Below, piece after piece: positions 1 to 10,262 of a DNA stretch of 64,000 bases. The notes under the pieces are model-generated. The model searched no databases. It was not told where the DNA came from and saw only the letters and a list, made by a program, of their open reading frames with translations. This stretch comes from an uncultured Flavobacteriaceae bacterium (GTDB lineage Bacteria > Bacteroidota > Bacteroidia > Flavobacteriales > Flavobacteriaceae). The position numbers and the translations under genes were made by a program. The number at the start of each line of letters is the position of its first letter. Position 1 is the stretch's first letter. The stretch spans positions 682,001-746,000 of the forward strand of contig CALSTV010000001.1 of assembly GCA_943789365.1 (NCBI GenBank). The letters are read 5' to 3'.

Positions 1-395
1 TGCATGCCTACTTTCTCAAGAACTTCTGCTATCTTGGAAGCCATCTCTTTTGCATCCTTCCAACCGGTTGCTTTTAGTACAAACCTGAGGTTTTCAAAAA
101 CAGTACGATCGTTTAACAATTTAAAATCCTGGAAAACAATACCTATTTTCCGTCTTAGGAACGGAATCTCTTTATCTTTTAATTTTTTTAGATCGAATCC
201 TACAATTTCACCTTGTCCTTCTTTCAACTGTAAATCGCCATACAGGGTTTTCATCAAACTACTTTTACCCGAGCCTGTTTTTCCTATCAAATATAAAAAC
301 TCACCTTTACCAATAGTTAAATGTACATTTGATAAAACCAAGTTTTTTTCTTGGTAGATATTGGCATTTTCTAGTTTGAGTATTGCGTTTTCCAT
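1..395 (-). CDS. ftsE: Cell-division ATP-binding protein FtsE (5' part only)
   Basis: The reverse strand from an ATG at 395 reads an ABC ATPase that runs off the left edge of the window, so only about 131 residues are visible. Walker A (GKTGSGKS, about residues 39-46) and the Q-loop region (VFQDF) are clear, and the N-terminus MENAILKLENA is typical of Bacteroidota FtsE. In the family, FtsE pairs with the membrane protein FtsX and controls peptidoglycan hydrolases at the division site. The signature motif, Walker B and C-terminus lie outside the window. A LolD-like transporter ATPase is the main alternative. Confidence 0.85.
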   Translation of the reverse strand, partial: MENAILKLENANIYQEKNLVLSNVHLTIGKGEFLYLIGKTGSGKSSLMKTLYGDLQLKEGQGEIVGFDLKKLKDKEIPFLRRKIGIVFQDFKLLNDRTVFENLRFVLKATGWKDAKEMASKIAEVLEKVGM

Positions 396-760
396 TTTCC
401 CTATTTTGTCATACAAACTTATCGATTTCCTAAAGAACTGGCAATACCTTCATCTTATTAAGTGGAAAAAGAATTTTATTGCTTTTCCGGGTTTCTATAA
501 TTTTTAGACAACTGTAACTAAAACAATTAAATAAAAGTAATTAGTCATACGAATAATCTTCTAATCCCCCTCTACTCGGAACGGACATCTGTGACCTTAC
601 CAACTATTTTTTTGTTGTAGTTGCTCATCTTTTCAGACCCCAATACAAGGCCCCGTATTTAAAAACCTAAGTTTCAACAATAATCACAAAATAAAAAGAA
701 GACTCTATGCGTTGTTATCTAGGAATAATCTTTATTTTTGACTTACAAAAACCATTATTG
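396..760. other. Intergenic region between ftsE and the TPR gene
   Basis: This is the divergent spacer between ftsE (leftward) and the TPR gene (rightward), and must hold promoters for both. I see no RNA gene, repeat or convincing small ORF. An in-frame ATG at 707 would extend the TPR protein by 18 residues, but the signal peptide begins at 761. Confidence 0.5.
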
Positions 761-3700
761 ATGTATTACCAAAAAATTGTTTTCTCAATACTTTCATTAG
801 CTTTCTGCTTAACGAGTCTGGCTCAAAAATCTGAAAAACAAACAAATTTCCAATACGAATATTTACGAGGTTTGGAGTTGTACAACAAAGAAATTTATCA
901 GGCAGCATATACTTCTTTTGAAAAGACCCTAAAGAACATCGATAACAATGACAATCTCAAAGAGGACTGCACGTACTATTTGGCAATTACTTCTGTAAAG
1001 CTCAACAAAAGATGGGCAGAAAATTCGCTAATAGACTTCACCAATAATTACCCCACGAGCAAATACAAGAATACCGCTTTTCTCGAAGCTGGAAACTACT
1101 ATTACAACAGTGGAAAACCTGCAAAATCCTTAAAATGGTTTCAGAAGGCATCCCCAAAACACATGACTTCAAAACAAGAAGAAGCCTACAATTTTAAAAT
1201 GGGCTATGCACTGTTTAGCAATAAAAAATATACCGAGGCAAAGCAGTATTTCCTTGCCTTAACCCACTCCGAAAAGTACCAAGAAGAAGCCAATTATTAT
1301 TACGGATATATTTGCTATATACAAGAAGACTACACTACTGCACTGCAATATTTCGATAGACTGGAAGACTCTAAACGGTACAAAAAGGAAGTATTGTATT
1401 ATACCATGAACATCGAGTTTCAAAAAAAACATTTTGAACAGGTAGTAACGCTTGGACATGAATTATTAAAGATAACTTCAAAAAAGGAGTTGTCAGAAAT
1501 TTCTAAAATTATTGGTGAAAGTTATTTCTATTTAGGTCAGTATAAAGCATCCGTCCCACATTTAAAGAATTACAAAGGAAGAAAGAACAGGCTGAGCACA
1601 AAAGATCATTATTTTTTAGGTTATGCCTACTACAAAATGAAAGACTACGACAATGCTATCGTCACTTTTAACAGAATTACGAAAGGAAAAGATGTAGTTG
1701 CTCAAAATGCTTATTACCATCTAGGGGATTGTTATTTAAAATCCGATAAGAAAAGTGAAGCTTTAAATGCTTTTAAAAACAGTTCTGAGATGGATTTTGA
1801 CCAAGAAATTAAAGAAGATGCAGCGTATCAATATGCAAAGTTGGGATACGATATTGGAAATCCTTATGTTAGTGGTGCAGCTGTTCTTCAGGAGTTTGTT
1901 GTCAACTATCCGAATTCTAGTAAAGCTATCGAAATAAATAAATTGGTCATCGATTCTTATATCCTAAGTAAAGATTACAAAGGAGCACTTTCTTATTACG
2001 AGATTAGGCATTTATCTAAAGATGCCGTTTTCTATAGAATTTCTTTATTCAGAGGAATGCAATTGTTCCAGCATGGGAAATACCAAGAAGCATTGCCTTA
2101 TTTTAAAACTACTAGCAATCAATTTATCGAAGCAACTAGTCAAGTCAAAGCACTCTATTGGAAAGGAGAAACCGATTATATACTTCAAGATTACAAATCG
2201 GCACTTTCAAATTTTAAACGTTTTCAAAAACACAAAAAAGCGGCAAGCGTAGCTGAAAACACTGAAATAAACTATGTGATTGGATACACTTATTTTAAAT
2301 TAAAAGAGTATGACAAGGCAAGGAATAGTTTTGAAACCTATGTCAAACGAAAAGGCGTTGACACTGTTAAAAGAAACGACAGTTATGTACGAATGGGAGA
2401 TTGTAGTTTTATTGCAAAAAGCTATTGGACAGCTATGGAGCACTACAACAAGGTTATTAAAGTTAAAGGAATTGATGACGATTATGCGCAATACCAAAAA
2501 GGTATTAGTTATGGATTTGTACGACGAAACGACCGCAAAATTTCAACTTTAGATGGTTTTGATAAAACCCATCCTACATCTTCTTACAAGGATGATGCTT
2601 TATATGAACTTGGAAATGCATATATCAATGCCAAACAAAATAAAAATGCACTCGAATCCTTCGACAAATTGATTAACACCTACAAAACGAGTGTGTATGT
2701 ACCGAAAGCTCTTTTAAAACAAGGATTGATTTACTTCAATGATAACAAGGCTGAAAGTGCAATTACAAAATACAAATACATTGTGCAACAGTACCCAAAA
2801 TCAAAAGAAGCACAGCAGGCTGTTCGAAACGCCCGACAGGTGTATGTAGATATCGACAAAGTAGATGCCTATGCAGAGTGGATTCACAGCATCAACTATA
2901 CACAGTTTAGCGATACCGATTTAGACAATGCCATGTACGAGGCTGCAGAAATCAAATACCAAGAAAATAAGTTGCCACAGGCTATTTCTAGTTTTAAGAA
3001 ATATTTGATCAATTTTCCTGAAGGACTGCATAGTTTAAAAGCTCATTTTTACAGTGCTCAAGCAAACTTCAGTGAACAAAACATTGATAAATCTATCGAA
3101 AACTATCAAATTGTAATCAGTCAGAACGCAAATGAGTTTACCGAGCAATCACTCGCTAGACTTGGACAAATTCACTTAGAAAATAACGATTGGGAAAAAG
3201 CAACTCCTATTTTAAAACGATTGGAAACCGAAGCAAACTTTCCACAAAACATCTTATTTGCTCAGAGCAATCTTATGAAAGTTATGTACGAGCAACAAGT
3301 GTATAAAGAAGCAGTTCTCTATGCAGAAAAAGTCTTAGCGCATAAAAAAGCGGATGACCAAGTAAGATCCGATGCCTCTATTTATATTGCAAGGGCCGCG
3401 ATAAAAACAGAAGACCTCGACAAAGCAAAAAAGGCATATGCAGGTGTTTCTAAATTAGCAACGGGAGCACTCAAGGCGGAAGCATTGTACTATGATGCTT
3501 ATTTTAAAACCATTGAAAAAGAATACGAAGCTTCTAATAAAACCATCCAACGCTTGGCTTCGGAATATGCAAATCATAAATACTGGGGCGTTAAAGGACT
3601 TCTGTTAATGGCAAAAAACAACGATGGCTTAAACGACGCCTTTCAGGCTACCTATATTCTTGAAAACATCATACAAAACTATAGTCAATTCGACGATTTA

Positions 3701-3820
3701 ATCGAAGAAGCTAAAACGTATTTAGAACTGCTCCAGAAAAAGCAAGCTACCAAAAATACGGAAGTACAAAACAAAGAGACCAGCAATGAAAGTTCAACCG
3801 AAGAAACCACTGAATTTTGA
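761..3820 (+). CDS. Exported tetratricopeptide-repeat protein
   Basis: This protein of about 1019 residues is built almost entirely of degenerate TPR helices, with repeated patterns such as YYLG.CY, A..YF and YP.SKY spread over its whole length. I chose the ATG at 761 because it is followed by a clean signal peptide (IVFSILSLAFCLTSLAQ) with likely cleavage after LAQ. An upstream in-frame ATG at 707 would bury it. The C-terminal tail is a low-complexity acidic stretch (NKETSNESSTEETTEF). The gene ends just before a TonB-receptor-like barrel, so the two are probably co-transcribed and act together in the periplasm or outer membrane. TPR arrays usually mediate protein-protein contacts; the partner is not visible. 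Confidence 0.85.
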   Translation: MYYQKIVFSILSLAFCLTSLAQKSEKQTNFQYEYLRGLELYNKEIYQAAYTSFEKTLKNIDNNDNLKEDCTYYLAITSVKLNKRWAENSLIDFTNNYPTSKYKNTAFLEAGNYYYNSGKPAKSLKWFQKASPKHMTSKQEEAYNFKMGYALFSNKKYTEAKQYFLALTHSEKYQEEANYYYGYICYIQEDYTTALQYFDRLEDSKRYKKEVLYYTMNIEFQKKHFEQVVTLGHELLKITSKKELSEISKIIGESYFYLGQYKASVPHLKNYKGRKNRLSTKDHYFLGYAYYKMKDYDNAIVTFNRITKGKDVVAQNAYYHLGDCYLKSDKKSEALNAFKNSSEMDFDQEIKEDAAYQYAKLGYDIGNPYVSGAAVLQEFVVNYPNSSKAIEINKLVIDSYILSKDYKGALSYYEIRHLSKDAVFYRISLFRGMQLFQHGKYQEALPYFKTTSNQFIEATSQVKALYWKGETDYILQDYKSALSNFKRFQKHKKAASVAENTEINYVIGYTYFKLKEYDKARNSFETYVKRKGVDTVKRNDSYVRMGDCSFIAKSYWTAMEHYNKVIKVKGIDDDYAQYQKGISYGFVRRNDRKISTLDGFDKTHPTSSYKDDALYELGNAYINAKQNKNALESFDKLINTYKTSVYVPKALLKQGLIYFNDNKAESAITKYKYIVQQYPKSKEAQQAVRNARQVYVDIDKVDAYAEWIHSINYTQFSDTDLDNAMYEAAEIKYQENKLPQAISSFKKYLINFPEGLHSLKAHFYSAQANFSEQNIDKSIENYQIVISQNANEFTEQSLARLGQIHLENNDWEKATPILKRLETEANFPQNILFAQSNLMKVMYEQQVYKEAVLYAEKVLAHKKADDQVRSDASIYIARAAIKTEDLDKAKKAYAGVSKLATGALKAEALYYDAYFKTIEKEYEASNKTIQRLASEYANHKYWGVKGLLLMAKNNDGLNDAFQATYILENIIQNYSQFDDLIEEAKTYLELLQKKQATKNTEVQNKETSNESSTEETTEF

Positions 3821-3876
3821 AAAATAGATCTAACAAAAACACCTTAGGCTTTCCTGCTCGATTGACATACCTAGCT

Positions 3877-5583
3877 ATGAATAAAGCGCTTATGTTAACA
3901 TCCCTTTGTTTACTCTCTTTTTCTCTGAGTGCTCAAACTGAAAAGGACAGTATCAATACGGAAATCATAAATGTTGTCAGCTCTTATAAGCCTACTATTT
4001 CAGACGCCTTTAAATCAAAAGATCAACCTGTCATAGAAAGAAGCGATACCGAGAAACAGCAATTAGAATACCATATAGTGTCGAAGCCTATTCGATCTGT
4101 TTTTAAGCCAAATCCTGGAGGGTATCGATCTGCAAAATTGGAAAATAAAGCGAATCGTTATAACAACTACCTCAAGTTAGGTTTGGGAAACTACGGTACT
4201 CCCTTAGTGGATGGTTTCTTATACAAACAAAAAGAGGAGCATGAATTCCAATTTTTTCTATACAACAGATCTTCCAGCGGAGGCATTGACGGTTTGCAAT
4301 TAGATGACAATTACCTCACTACAAAGCTGGCACTTGATTATAAAAACACACAACAAAATTTCAACTGGGAAGCAGGAGTTGGGTATAATCGAGATATCAT
4401 AAACTGGTATGGAATTCCATTTGAATATGACCAAATCGTAATTGATGGTACTGAGGAAAAACAGACCTATAACCAATTTATTTTGAACGGAGCCATACAT
4501 TTTAACCAAGGACATTTTAAAGACATACGAGCTTCTATGAGCTCCTTTTCCGACGGTTTTGATAGCAGTGAAATGGATTTAAAATTTGGAACTACTATCG
4601 AATTTCCCTTAAGGTCAAATAAAATTGTCACCGCTGTCAACCTTGATATACTCAACGGGAATTTTAAAAACGATTACAACAATACAACAGAAATAAATTA
4701 CGGATATTTTAGGTTTGGCACTGCTGCCATTTACCCAATTCAAAAAGAAAATATGTTTTTTTCGATTGGAGCAAAAGTAATTTTCAATAGCGATCTAGAA
4801 AATGACACGAGTAAATTCTATATCTACCCAGATTTAAAAATTGACTTTGTTGTTGTCGATGAAATATTTAATATTTATGGAGGTATTAACGGTGGGCTTA
4901 ACCAAAACTCCTACAGAAGTATAACCAGACTGAATCCATTTGTTTCACCTACTTTACTTATCAAACCTACTGACAATTCGTTTACAGCATATACCGGATT
5001 AAAAGGGAAATTATCATCGCGAATCGATTACACCATAAAAGCTAGCTATTCTACAGAAAATGACAAACTGTTGTTTCGTTCCAATCAAAACCAAACAGAT
5101 GGTACTACTGTGGTAACGCAAGGGTATACAGCTGGAAATTCATTTTACACACTGTATGACAATGTAAGCACGTTCGGTTTATTCGGTCAAATAAATGCTG
5201 AATTTTCAGACCAATTGGCTGCCGGAGCCTCATTACAAATCAATTCGTATGCAATGGATACTGAGGCAGAAGCGTGGAACCTCCCGCCTTATAATGCCAT
5301 GCTATACGCATCGTATAGCTATAAAAAGTGGAATACCAAAGCTGAACTATTTTCAAAAGGAAAAAGACAGGAACTACAAGTAGATAGCAATTTAACAGAA
5401 CTCCCCATTGAATTGGATGCCTTTCTAGATCTAAATTTAAGTACTCATTATAAAATAAATTCAAAATGGAATGCATTTTTGGATTTGAACAATATACTCA
5501 ATAGCAATTATGAGGTATATACACAATATCAAGTACAAGGATTTCAGGTAATGATTGGTGCTACCTATCATTTCGATTTTTAA
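3877..5583 (+). CDS. TonB-dependent receptor-like outer-membrane barrel
   Basis: The protein has about 568 residues. The reading frame opens at 3817, but the ATG at 3877 is followed directly by a signal peptide (LTSLCLLSFSLSAQ), so it is the likely start. Alternating hydrophobic strands run to a terminal aromatic segment (MIGATYHFDF), as expected for a barrel recognised by BAM. It is shorter than classical TonB receptors and I see no clear plug domain; the N-terminus carries VSSYKPTISDAFKSK. Related proteins are usually annotated as TonB-dependent receptor. It follows the TPR gene closely and probably shares its transcript. The substrate is unknown. Confidence 0.75.
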   Translation: MNKALMLTSLCLLSFSLSAQTEKDSINTEIINVVSSYKPTISDAFKSKDQPVIERSDTEKQQLEYHIVSKPIRSVFKPNPGGYRSAKLENKANRYNNYLKLGLGNYGTPLVDGFLYKQKEEHEFQFFLYNRSSSGGIDGLQLDDNYLTTKLALDYKNTQQNFNWEAGVGYNRDIINWYGIPFEYDQIVIDGTEEKQTYNQFILNGAIHFNQGHFKDIRASMSSFSDGFDSSEMDLKFGTTIEFPLRSNKIVTAVNLDILNGNFKNDYNNTTEINYGYFRFGTAAIYPIQKENMFFSIGAKVIFNSDLENDTSKFYIYPDLKIDFVVVDEIFNIYGGINGGLNQNSYRSITRLNPFVSPTLLIKPTDNSFTAYTGLKGKLSSRIDYTIKASYSTENDKLLFRSNQNQTDGTTVVTQGYTAGNSFYTLYDNVSTFGLFGQINAEFSDQLAAGASLQINSYAMDTEAEAWNLPPYNAMLYASYSYKKWNTKAELFSKGKRQELQVDSNLTELPIELDAFLDLNLSTHYKINSKWNAFLDLNNILNSNYEVYTQYQVQGFQVMIGATYHFDF

Positions 5584-5852
5584 AAAATATTGTATACTCG
5601 ACACTAATACTTTACTTCACTTTTTTTTATAAAATAATGTTAAATATGACAATTGTCATTTTCGAAGCAATCAAATAACCCTACATTTAAAGTGTTAACA
5701 TTGAGCTTGTTATAATTTTAGTCAAAGTATAAATTATAACACGCACCATAAGAATAAAAACAACTACCTCAACTTGAAGGTGTGCCTTTTTACTTCTTAA
5801 TACGCCCCCGATCTTTATATTTTTTCACAAAATCACTTGTAATATCTAAACA

Positions 5853-6888
5853 ATGATTGCAATAGAAAAGCTTGGGATTCTTTTAAGCCCAACAAACAGA
5901 ACTTTTGAAAATTATGGTGTCTTTAACCCAGGTGTATTTCAATCGGGTACCGACGTGCATTTTTTATACAGAGCGGTTCAAAATGGGAACTACTCCTGTA
6001 TAGGATATGCAAGGTCAAATGGACCTAAAGACATCAAAGAAAGAAAGGAACACCCTATAATTTTACCTGAATTTGATTATGAAAAAAAGGGAATCGAAGA
6101 CCCTAGAATCGTACAACTAGAAGACACATTTTATATTACCTATACGGCCTACGACGGATTCAATGCTATGGGTGCTCTCGCAACATCGAAAGACTTGATT
6201 CATTTCGAAAAACACGGAATTATTACACCTCAATTAAATTACCAAGAGTATGAAGAACTTCTTCTATGTAACAAGCACTCGTTACTTCCCAAATACCATC
6301 ACATGTATTTGCTTTTCAAACAAATGGGTTTAAACACCAAAAAAAAAACGTTTTCTAAGAGACAAAGATTTGGTCTTATTTCCCAAAAAACTCAAAGGCA
6401 AATTTGCTTTATTGCATCGACTTTGGCCTGGAATTCAAATTGTATACTTCGATTCTTTTATGGATTTAACCAATATTTTTTGGGAGGAATACATTAAAAA
6501 TCTCGCCGATTATATTATTCTAGACCCAAGCGATCAATATGAACTAAATTATATAGGTGCTGGAACACCTCCTATTGAAACATCTGAAGGTTGGTTGCTA
6601 ATATACCACGGTGTACAAGAAACCACACACGAACGTATTTACCATGCTAGAGTTGCATTGCTAGATATAAACAACCCTCAAAACGTTATAGCAAGACTGC
6701 CATACCCCTTATTTTCTCCTACAAAAGAATGGGAAAGAAAAGGGGTGGTTAATGACGTTATCTTTCCTACTGGACACGCCATATTTGAGGGTATGCTATA
6801 CATTTATTACGGAGCCTCTGACACCTATACGGCAGTGGTTAAAGTACATTTAAAAGAATTACTAAACGAACTCTTAAAACAATCATAA
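5853..6888 (+). pseudogene. GH130 beta-mannoside phosphorylase-like gene, frameshifted
   Basis: Two overlapping frames together give one glycoside hydrolase family 130 protein of about 345 residues. The first frame (5853 to about 6348) carries the family core KGIEDPRIV, whose Asp is the expected general acid. The second (from about 6349) continues with LRDKDLVLFPKK and ends at 6888. The frames meet in a run of ten A at 6339-6348, and dropping one A joins them perfectly (TKKRFLRDKD). GH130 enzymes phosphorolyse or hydrolyse beta-mannosides. The gene sits 1 bp before a glycosyltransferase, so an operon is likely. The break could be a sequencing error, a phase-variable tract or a real pseudogene. 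Confidence 0.8.
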
Positions 6889-6889
6889 C

Positions 6890-9163
6890 ATGGATTTTCT
6901 AGAAAGAGGAATGAAAATGCTCGTAATAAGTTCCTACCCTCCAAGAGAGTGTGGAATCGCAACATTTTCCGCTGACATTGTACAAACGATAACAAAATTA
7001 TTCGGAGAAACCTTACCTATTGAGGTTTGTGCGCTACGAAAAAATGAAACTGATTTATATTACCCAGAGGAAGTCACTTACACCTTGGATGCTTCTGATC
7101 TAGATGCAATACGGTTAATAGCACATCAAATAAACGAAAGAAATGATATAGGACTGATCTGCTTACAACATGAATTTGGTTTGTATGGAGGTAGGCATGG
7201 TGTCGAAATTCTAGTGCTACTTCTGTCTTTAAACAAACCATTGGTTACTGTTTTCCATACGCTCCTCCCAAAACCTTCTTTAGCGCTAAAAAAAGTAGTT
7301 GATAATATTATCAATCTTTCTGAAAAAGTTGTGTTACTTACCAAAAACGCACAAAAAGTACTCCTTAACCATTATAACTGCAAGCGATCAAAAACAGCCG
7401 TAATCCCTCATGGCACGCATGTAATCCCATGGGAACTAAAGGAGTTTGCCAAAAGAAAATATTACAATGCTGGTAGAACGGTCATTTCAACGTTTGGATT
7501 GATTAGCGAAAATAAAAGTATAGAAACGGTATTATTTGCATTGCCTAAAATTGTAAAAACTCATCCTAATACAAATTATTTGGTTATTGGAAAAACACAT
7601 CCAGAAGTTTTAAAAAATGAGGGGGAACGCTACCGGAATCTTTTAAAAAAAATCGTGAAAAAACTAAACCTCGAAGCGCATGTATTATTTGTGAATGAAT
7701 ACATAAGCTTGCATCAACTTCTCGAATTCTTATCGATGACAGATATTTACGTCTTTACCTCAAAAGACAAAAACCAGGCAGTGAGTGGGACCTTGGCGTA
7801 CGCTATGAGTTGTGGTTGTGCGGTTATTTCCAACCCCATACCACATGCAAAAGAAATCCTGAAAAACAAAAACGGTGTATTAGTAGAGAATTTCAACAAA
7901 ACAAAGGATTTCCAAAAAGAAATACTCGGGCTATTGCAAAATAAAACCAAAAGCATTTCAATCGCCAAACGGGCCTTTGCACATTCCCATGCAAATTCAT
8001 GGGAAAACGTCGCCTTGCAATATGGACTCCTGTTTGGAAAAATAACAGATAGAACCGAAGAATTACGCTTCAATTCCCCTCCCATAAAGACAAGACATAT
8101 CGAAAAGTTAACCACCGCCATGGGCATATTACAATTTTCAAATTTCTCCCAACCAGATCCTAATTCAGGGTATACATTAGACGATAATGCTCGAGCATTG
8201 ATAGCTATGTGTATGTATTATAAGAACTATCAAGCTAAGAAAGCGATACGTTTGGCTACTATTTACCTCAATTTTATAGCAAGTATTCAACGTGAGAATG
8301 GTTGGTTTGATAATTACAAAGATATTAATGGAGAAGTGACCCAACAAAATAAAGAAGTAAATCTCGAAGACGCCAATGGGAGAGCACTATGGAGTTTGGG
8401 ATATGTCGTTTATCTTCACAATTCATTACCTCCAGAAATGGTGCATACAGCAGAGAAATGTTTGCGAAAATTTCTACCTTGGATTCATCAAATTAAATCT
8501 CCACGGGCAATAGCATACGTTATTAAGGGCTTGTATTTTTATTACCAAACACGCAAAGACCAAACAAGTAAAGCTCTTATAGAAAAGTTTGCTTCTATGC
8601 TTTTAGATCATTACCATATGAGCTCACGAGATGATTGGAATTGGTATGAAGATTACTTGTCCTATGCAAACAATATTTTACCAGAAGCCATGCTCTACAG
8701 TTATTTAATAACCAAAAACAGAAGTTATAAAAAAATAGCCGAAATCACTTTAGATTTTCTATTAGCGAATTATTTTATGAAGGGACAATTGAAAATTGTA
8801 TCCCATAAAGGCTTCTTTAAAAAGAAAAATGAAAATGAATTTTATGGAGAACAACCTATAGAAGTAGGCACAACCATTAATTGTTTGGAACTTTTTTACA
8901 AGGTTACAGGAAAAACTAAGTACAAAAATCAAATGGAGCTAGCGTTCAGTTGGTTCTTAGGCAACAACCATTTAAAACAAATTATGTACAATGCATATAA
9001 TGGTGCTTCCTTTGATGGGCTTGAAAAAAAACACATTAATATTAACCAAGGAGCCGAGTCTACGATTTGTTTTTTCAAATCTCAAATAATTATGGCACAA
9101 TATAACAAAAATCATATGATACAAACCCTTAATATAGAGTCTGAAAATGAAATAAACTCTTAA
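6890..9163 (+). CDS. GT4-type glycosyltransferase fused to a C-terminal helical domain
   Basis: The protein has 757 residues. The first 370 or so form a GT-B glycosyltransferase of the GT4 type: an N-terminal SSYPPRECGIATF segment, a TVIPHGTH-like donor region (VIPHGTHVIPWE) and the usual second Rossmann domain (SGTLAYAMSCGCAVISNP). From about residue 400 a separate domain begins with GYTLDDNARALIAMCMYY and continues as a run of helices, like an alpha/alpha toroid found in sugar-active enzymes. An alternative start is the ATG at 6911 (MKMLVISS). It follows the GH130 gene by 1 bp. I infer a cytoplasmic role in making or remodelling a mannose-containing glycan; the substrate is not shown. Confidence 0.8.
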   Translation: MDFLERGMKMLVISSYPPRECGIATFSADIVQTITKLFGETLPIEVCALRKNETDLYYPEEVTYTLDASDLDAIRLIAHQINERNDIGLICLQHEFGLYGGRHGVEILVLLLSLNKPLVTVFHTLLPKPSLALKKVVDNIINLSEKVVLLTKNAQKVLLNHYNCKRSKTAVIPHGTHVIPWELKEFAKRKYYNAGRTVISTFGLISENKSIETVLFALPKIVKTHPNTNYLVIGKTHPEVLKNEGERYRNLLKKIVKKLNLEAHVLFVNEYISLHQLLEFLSMTDIYVFTSKDKNQAVSGTLAYAMSCGCAVISNPIPHAKEILKNKNGVLVENFNKTKDFQKEILGLLQNKTKSISIAKRAFAHSHANSWENVALQYGLLFGKITDRTEELRFNSPPIKTRHIEKLTTAMGILQFSNFSQPDPNSGYTLDDNARALIAMCMYYKNYQAKKAIRLATIYLNFIASIQRENGWFDNYKDINGEVTQQNKEVNLEDANGRALWSLGYVVYLHNSLPPEMVHTAEKCLRKFLPWIHQIKSPRAIAYVIKGLYFYYQTRKDQTSKALIEKFASMLLDHYHMSSRDDWNWYEDYLSYANNILPEAMLYSYLITKNRSYKKIAEITLDFLLANYFMKGQLKIVSHKGFFKKKNENEFYGEQPIEVGTTINCLELFYKVTGKTKYKNQMELAFSWFLGNNHLKQIMYNAYNGASFDGLEKKHININQGAESTICFFKSQIIMAQYNKNHMIQTLNIESENEINS

Positions 9164-9186
9164 AGATATCACCCAACTCAAGGTAT

Positions 9187-10161
9187 TTATTTACCCAATA
9201 TTCGATCCATAACCCATGCTGTATGTACTGCTGAGTTCCCAGTTGAAGGATGTTGTTCTATTCCTATTAGATGCTTATGCATATTTAATACATGATACTT
9301 TTGTATGGGATTTGGGTTTTCTATTTTTAAACGAAGTCTCTCTGTCCCATTTTCTAGTTGTACATGTACCTCATCGAATACGGAGCAGATTATTTTTCCT
9401 TTTTCTCCATATATTTCCAATCGATCTTCTCGTTTATGGGTCCCAAAATTCCAGCTACCACTTCCAGTCACCCCAGATTCATGTATCCAACTCGCTACTA
9501 CCGCATCCTTCGCATTGTACAAATTTTGCTGGTTCGTAGCGATTCCAGTTACCTGTTTGATTTCACCAAGAAAAAAACAAATTAAATCAATTCCATGGCT
9601 TGCCAAGTCATCGAAATAACCGCCATAAGCAATTTTAGCATCGGTCCTCCAATTGTATTCTTTAGACAAATCGATTGCACTTGCTGGCTTGCTCAAATGC
9701 CATGAAACATGTCGGATCGCTCCTATTTTCTCTTCTTCTAACCATTTTCTAACTTGTAAAAATCTCGGCAAAGATCTTCTATAGTAGGCTACAAAAAGTG
9801 GTATTTCTTTTGCTTGAAATGTTTCTGAAACTAACTTACAAGCTTCAAAAGTTGGTGCCATAGGTTTTTCAATGCAACAAATCTTCCCTGCCTTTGCCAC
9901 TTTTAAAGCATACTCAGCATGTGTATCTGGCGGGGTAGCTATATAAATAGCGTCGATTTCTGGATCATTAATCAAAGTATCTGCATTTCCATAATAATTA
10001 GGAACACCGTGTCGTTTTGCATAATCTTTCGCCAACTCGCCATTTCTCCTCATCACCGCTTGCAATTCAAACCCATTTGTTTGTTTATACGCAGGACCAC
10101 TCTTCACTTCTGTTACATTACCACAACCAATAATTCCCCATTTGTATATTTTTGTATGCAT
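9187..10161 (-). CDS. Gfo/Idh/MocA family oxidoreductase
   Basis: This 324-residue protein has the N-terminal Rossmann motif GIIGCGNVTEVKSG and the family EKP motif (CCIEKPMAP), whose lysine normally takes part in catalysis. The C-terminal half has the usual Gfo/Idh beta-sheet fold (GSGSWNFGTHKREDRLEIYG). Family members are NAD(P)-dependent dehydrogenases of sugars or inositols. It is convergent with the glycosyltransferase gene 24 bp away, so it belongs to the same sugar-related neighbourhood but a separate transcript. The substrate cannot be read from sequence. Confidence 0.88.
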   Translation of the reverse strand: MHTKIYKWGIIGCGNVTEVKSGPAYKQTNGFELQAVMRRNGELAKDYAKRHGVPNYYGNADTLINDPEIDAIYIATPPDTHAEYALKVAKAGKICCIEKPMAPTFEACKLVSETFQAKEIPLFVAYYRRSLPRFLQVRKWLEEEKIGAIRHVSWHLSKPASAIDLSKEYNWRTDAKIAYGGYFDDLASHGIDLICFFLGEIKQVTGIATNQQNLYNAKDAVVASWIHESGVTGSGSWNFGTHKREDRLEIYGEKGKIICSVFDEVHVQLENGTERLRLKIENPNPIQKYHVLNMHKHLIGIEQHPSTGNSAVHTAWVMDRILGK

Positions 10162-10262
10162 TTCTTATTTTTTTATAAAAATAGAAAATCTCACTAAACT
10201 TCTTCTATTCTACAATACATAATAAAAAACTAAACAAATTTTTGACAACAGCTCAACAAGGT

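Noticed and set aside
4-357. 117-residue plus-strand ORF at the left edge
   Set aside because: It is the antisense shadow of ftsE, whose Walker A and Q-loop read clearly on the minus strand.
6339-6348. Programmed frameshift in GH130 as a firm call
   Set aside because: A10 permits slippage, but nothing in the sequence separates that from a base-calling error, so it is listed as a pseudogene with alternatives.
9216-9619. Overlapping plus-strand ORFs opposite the oxidoreductase gene
   Set aside because: Three frames are open antisense to a clear Gfo/Idh gene; none has a recognisable product.
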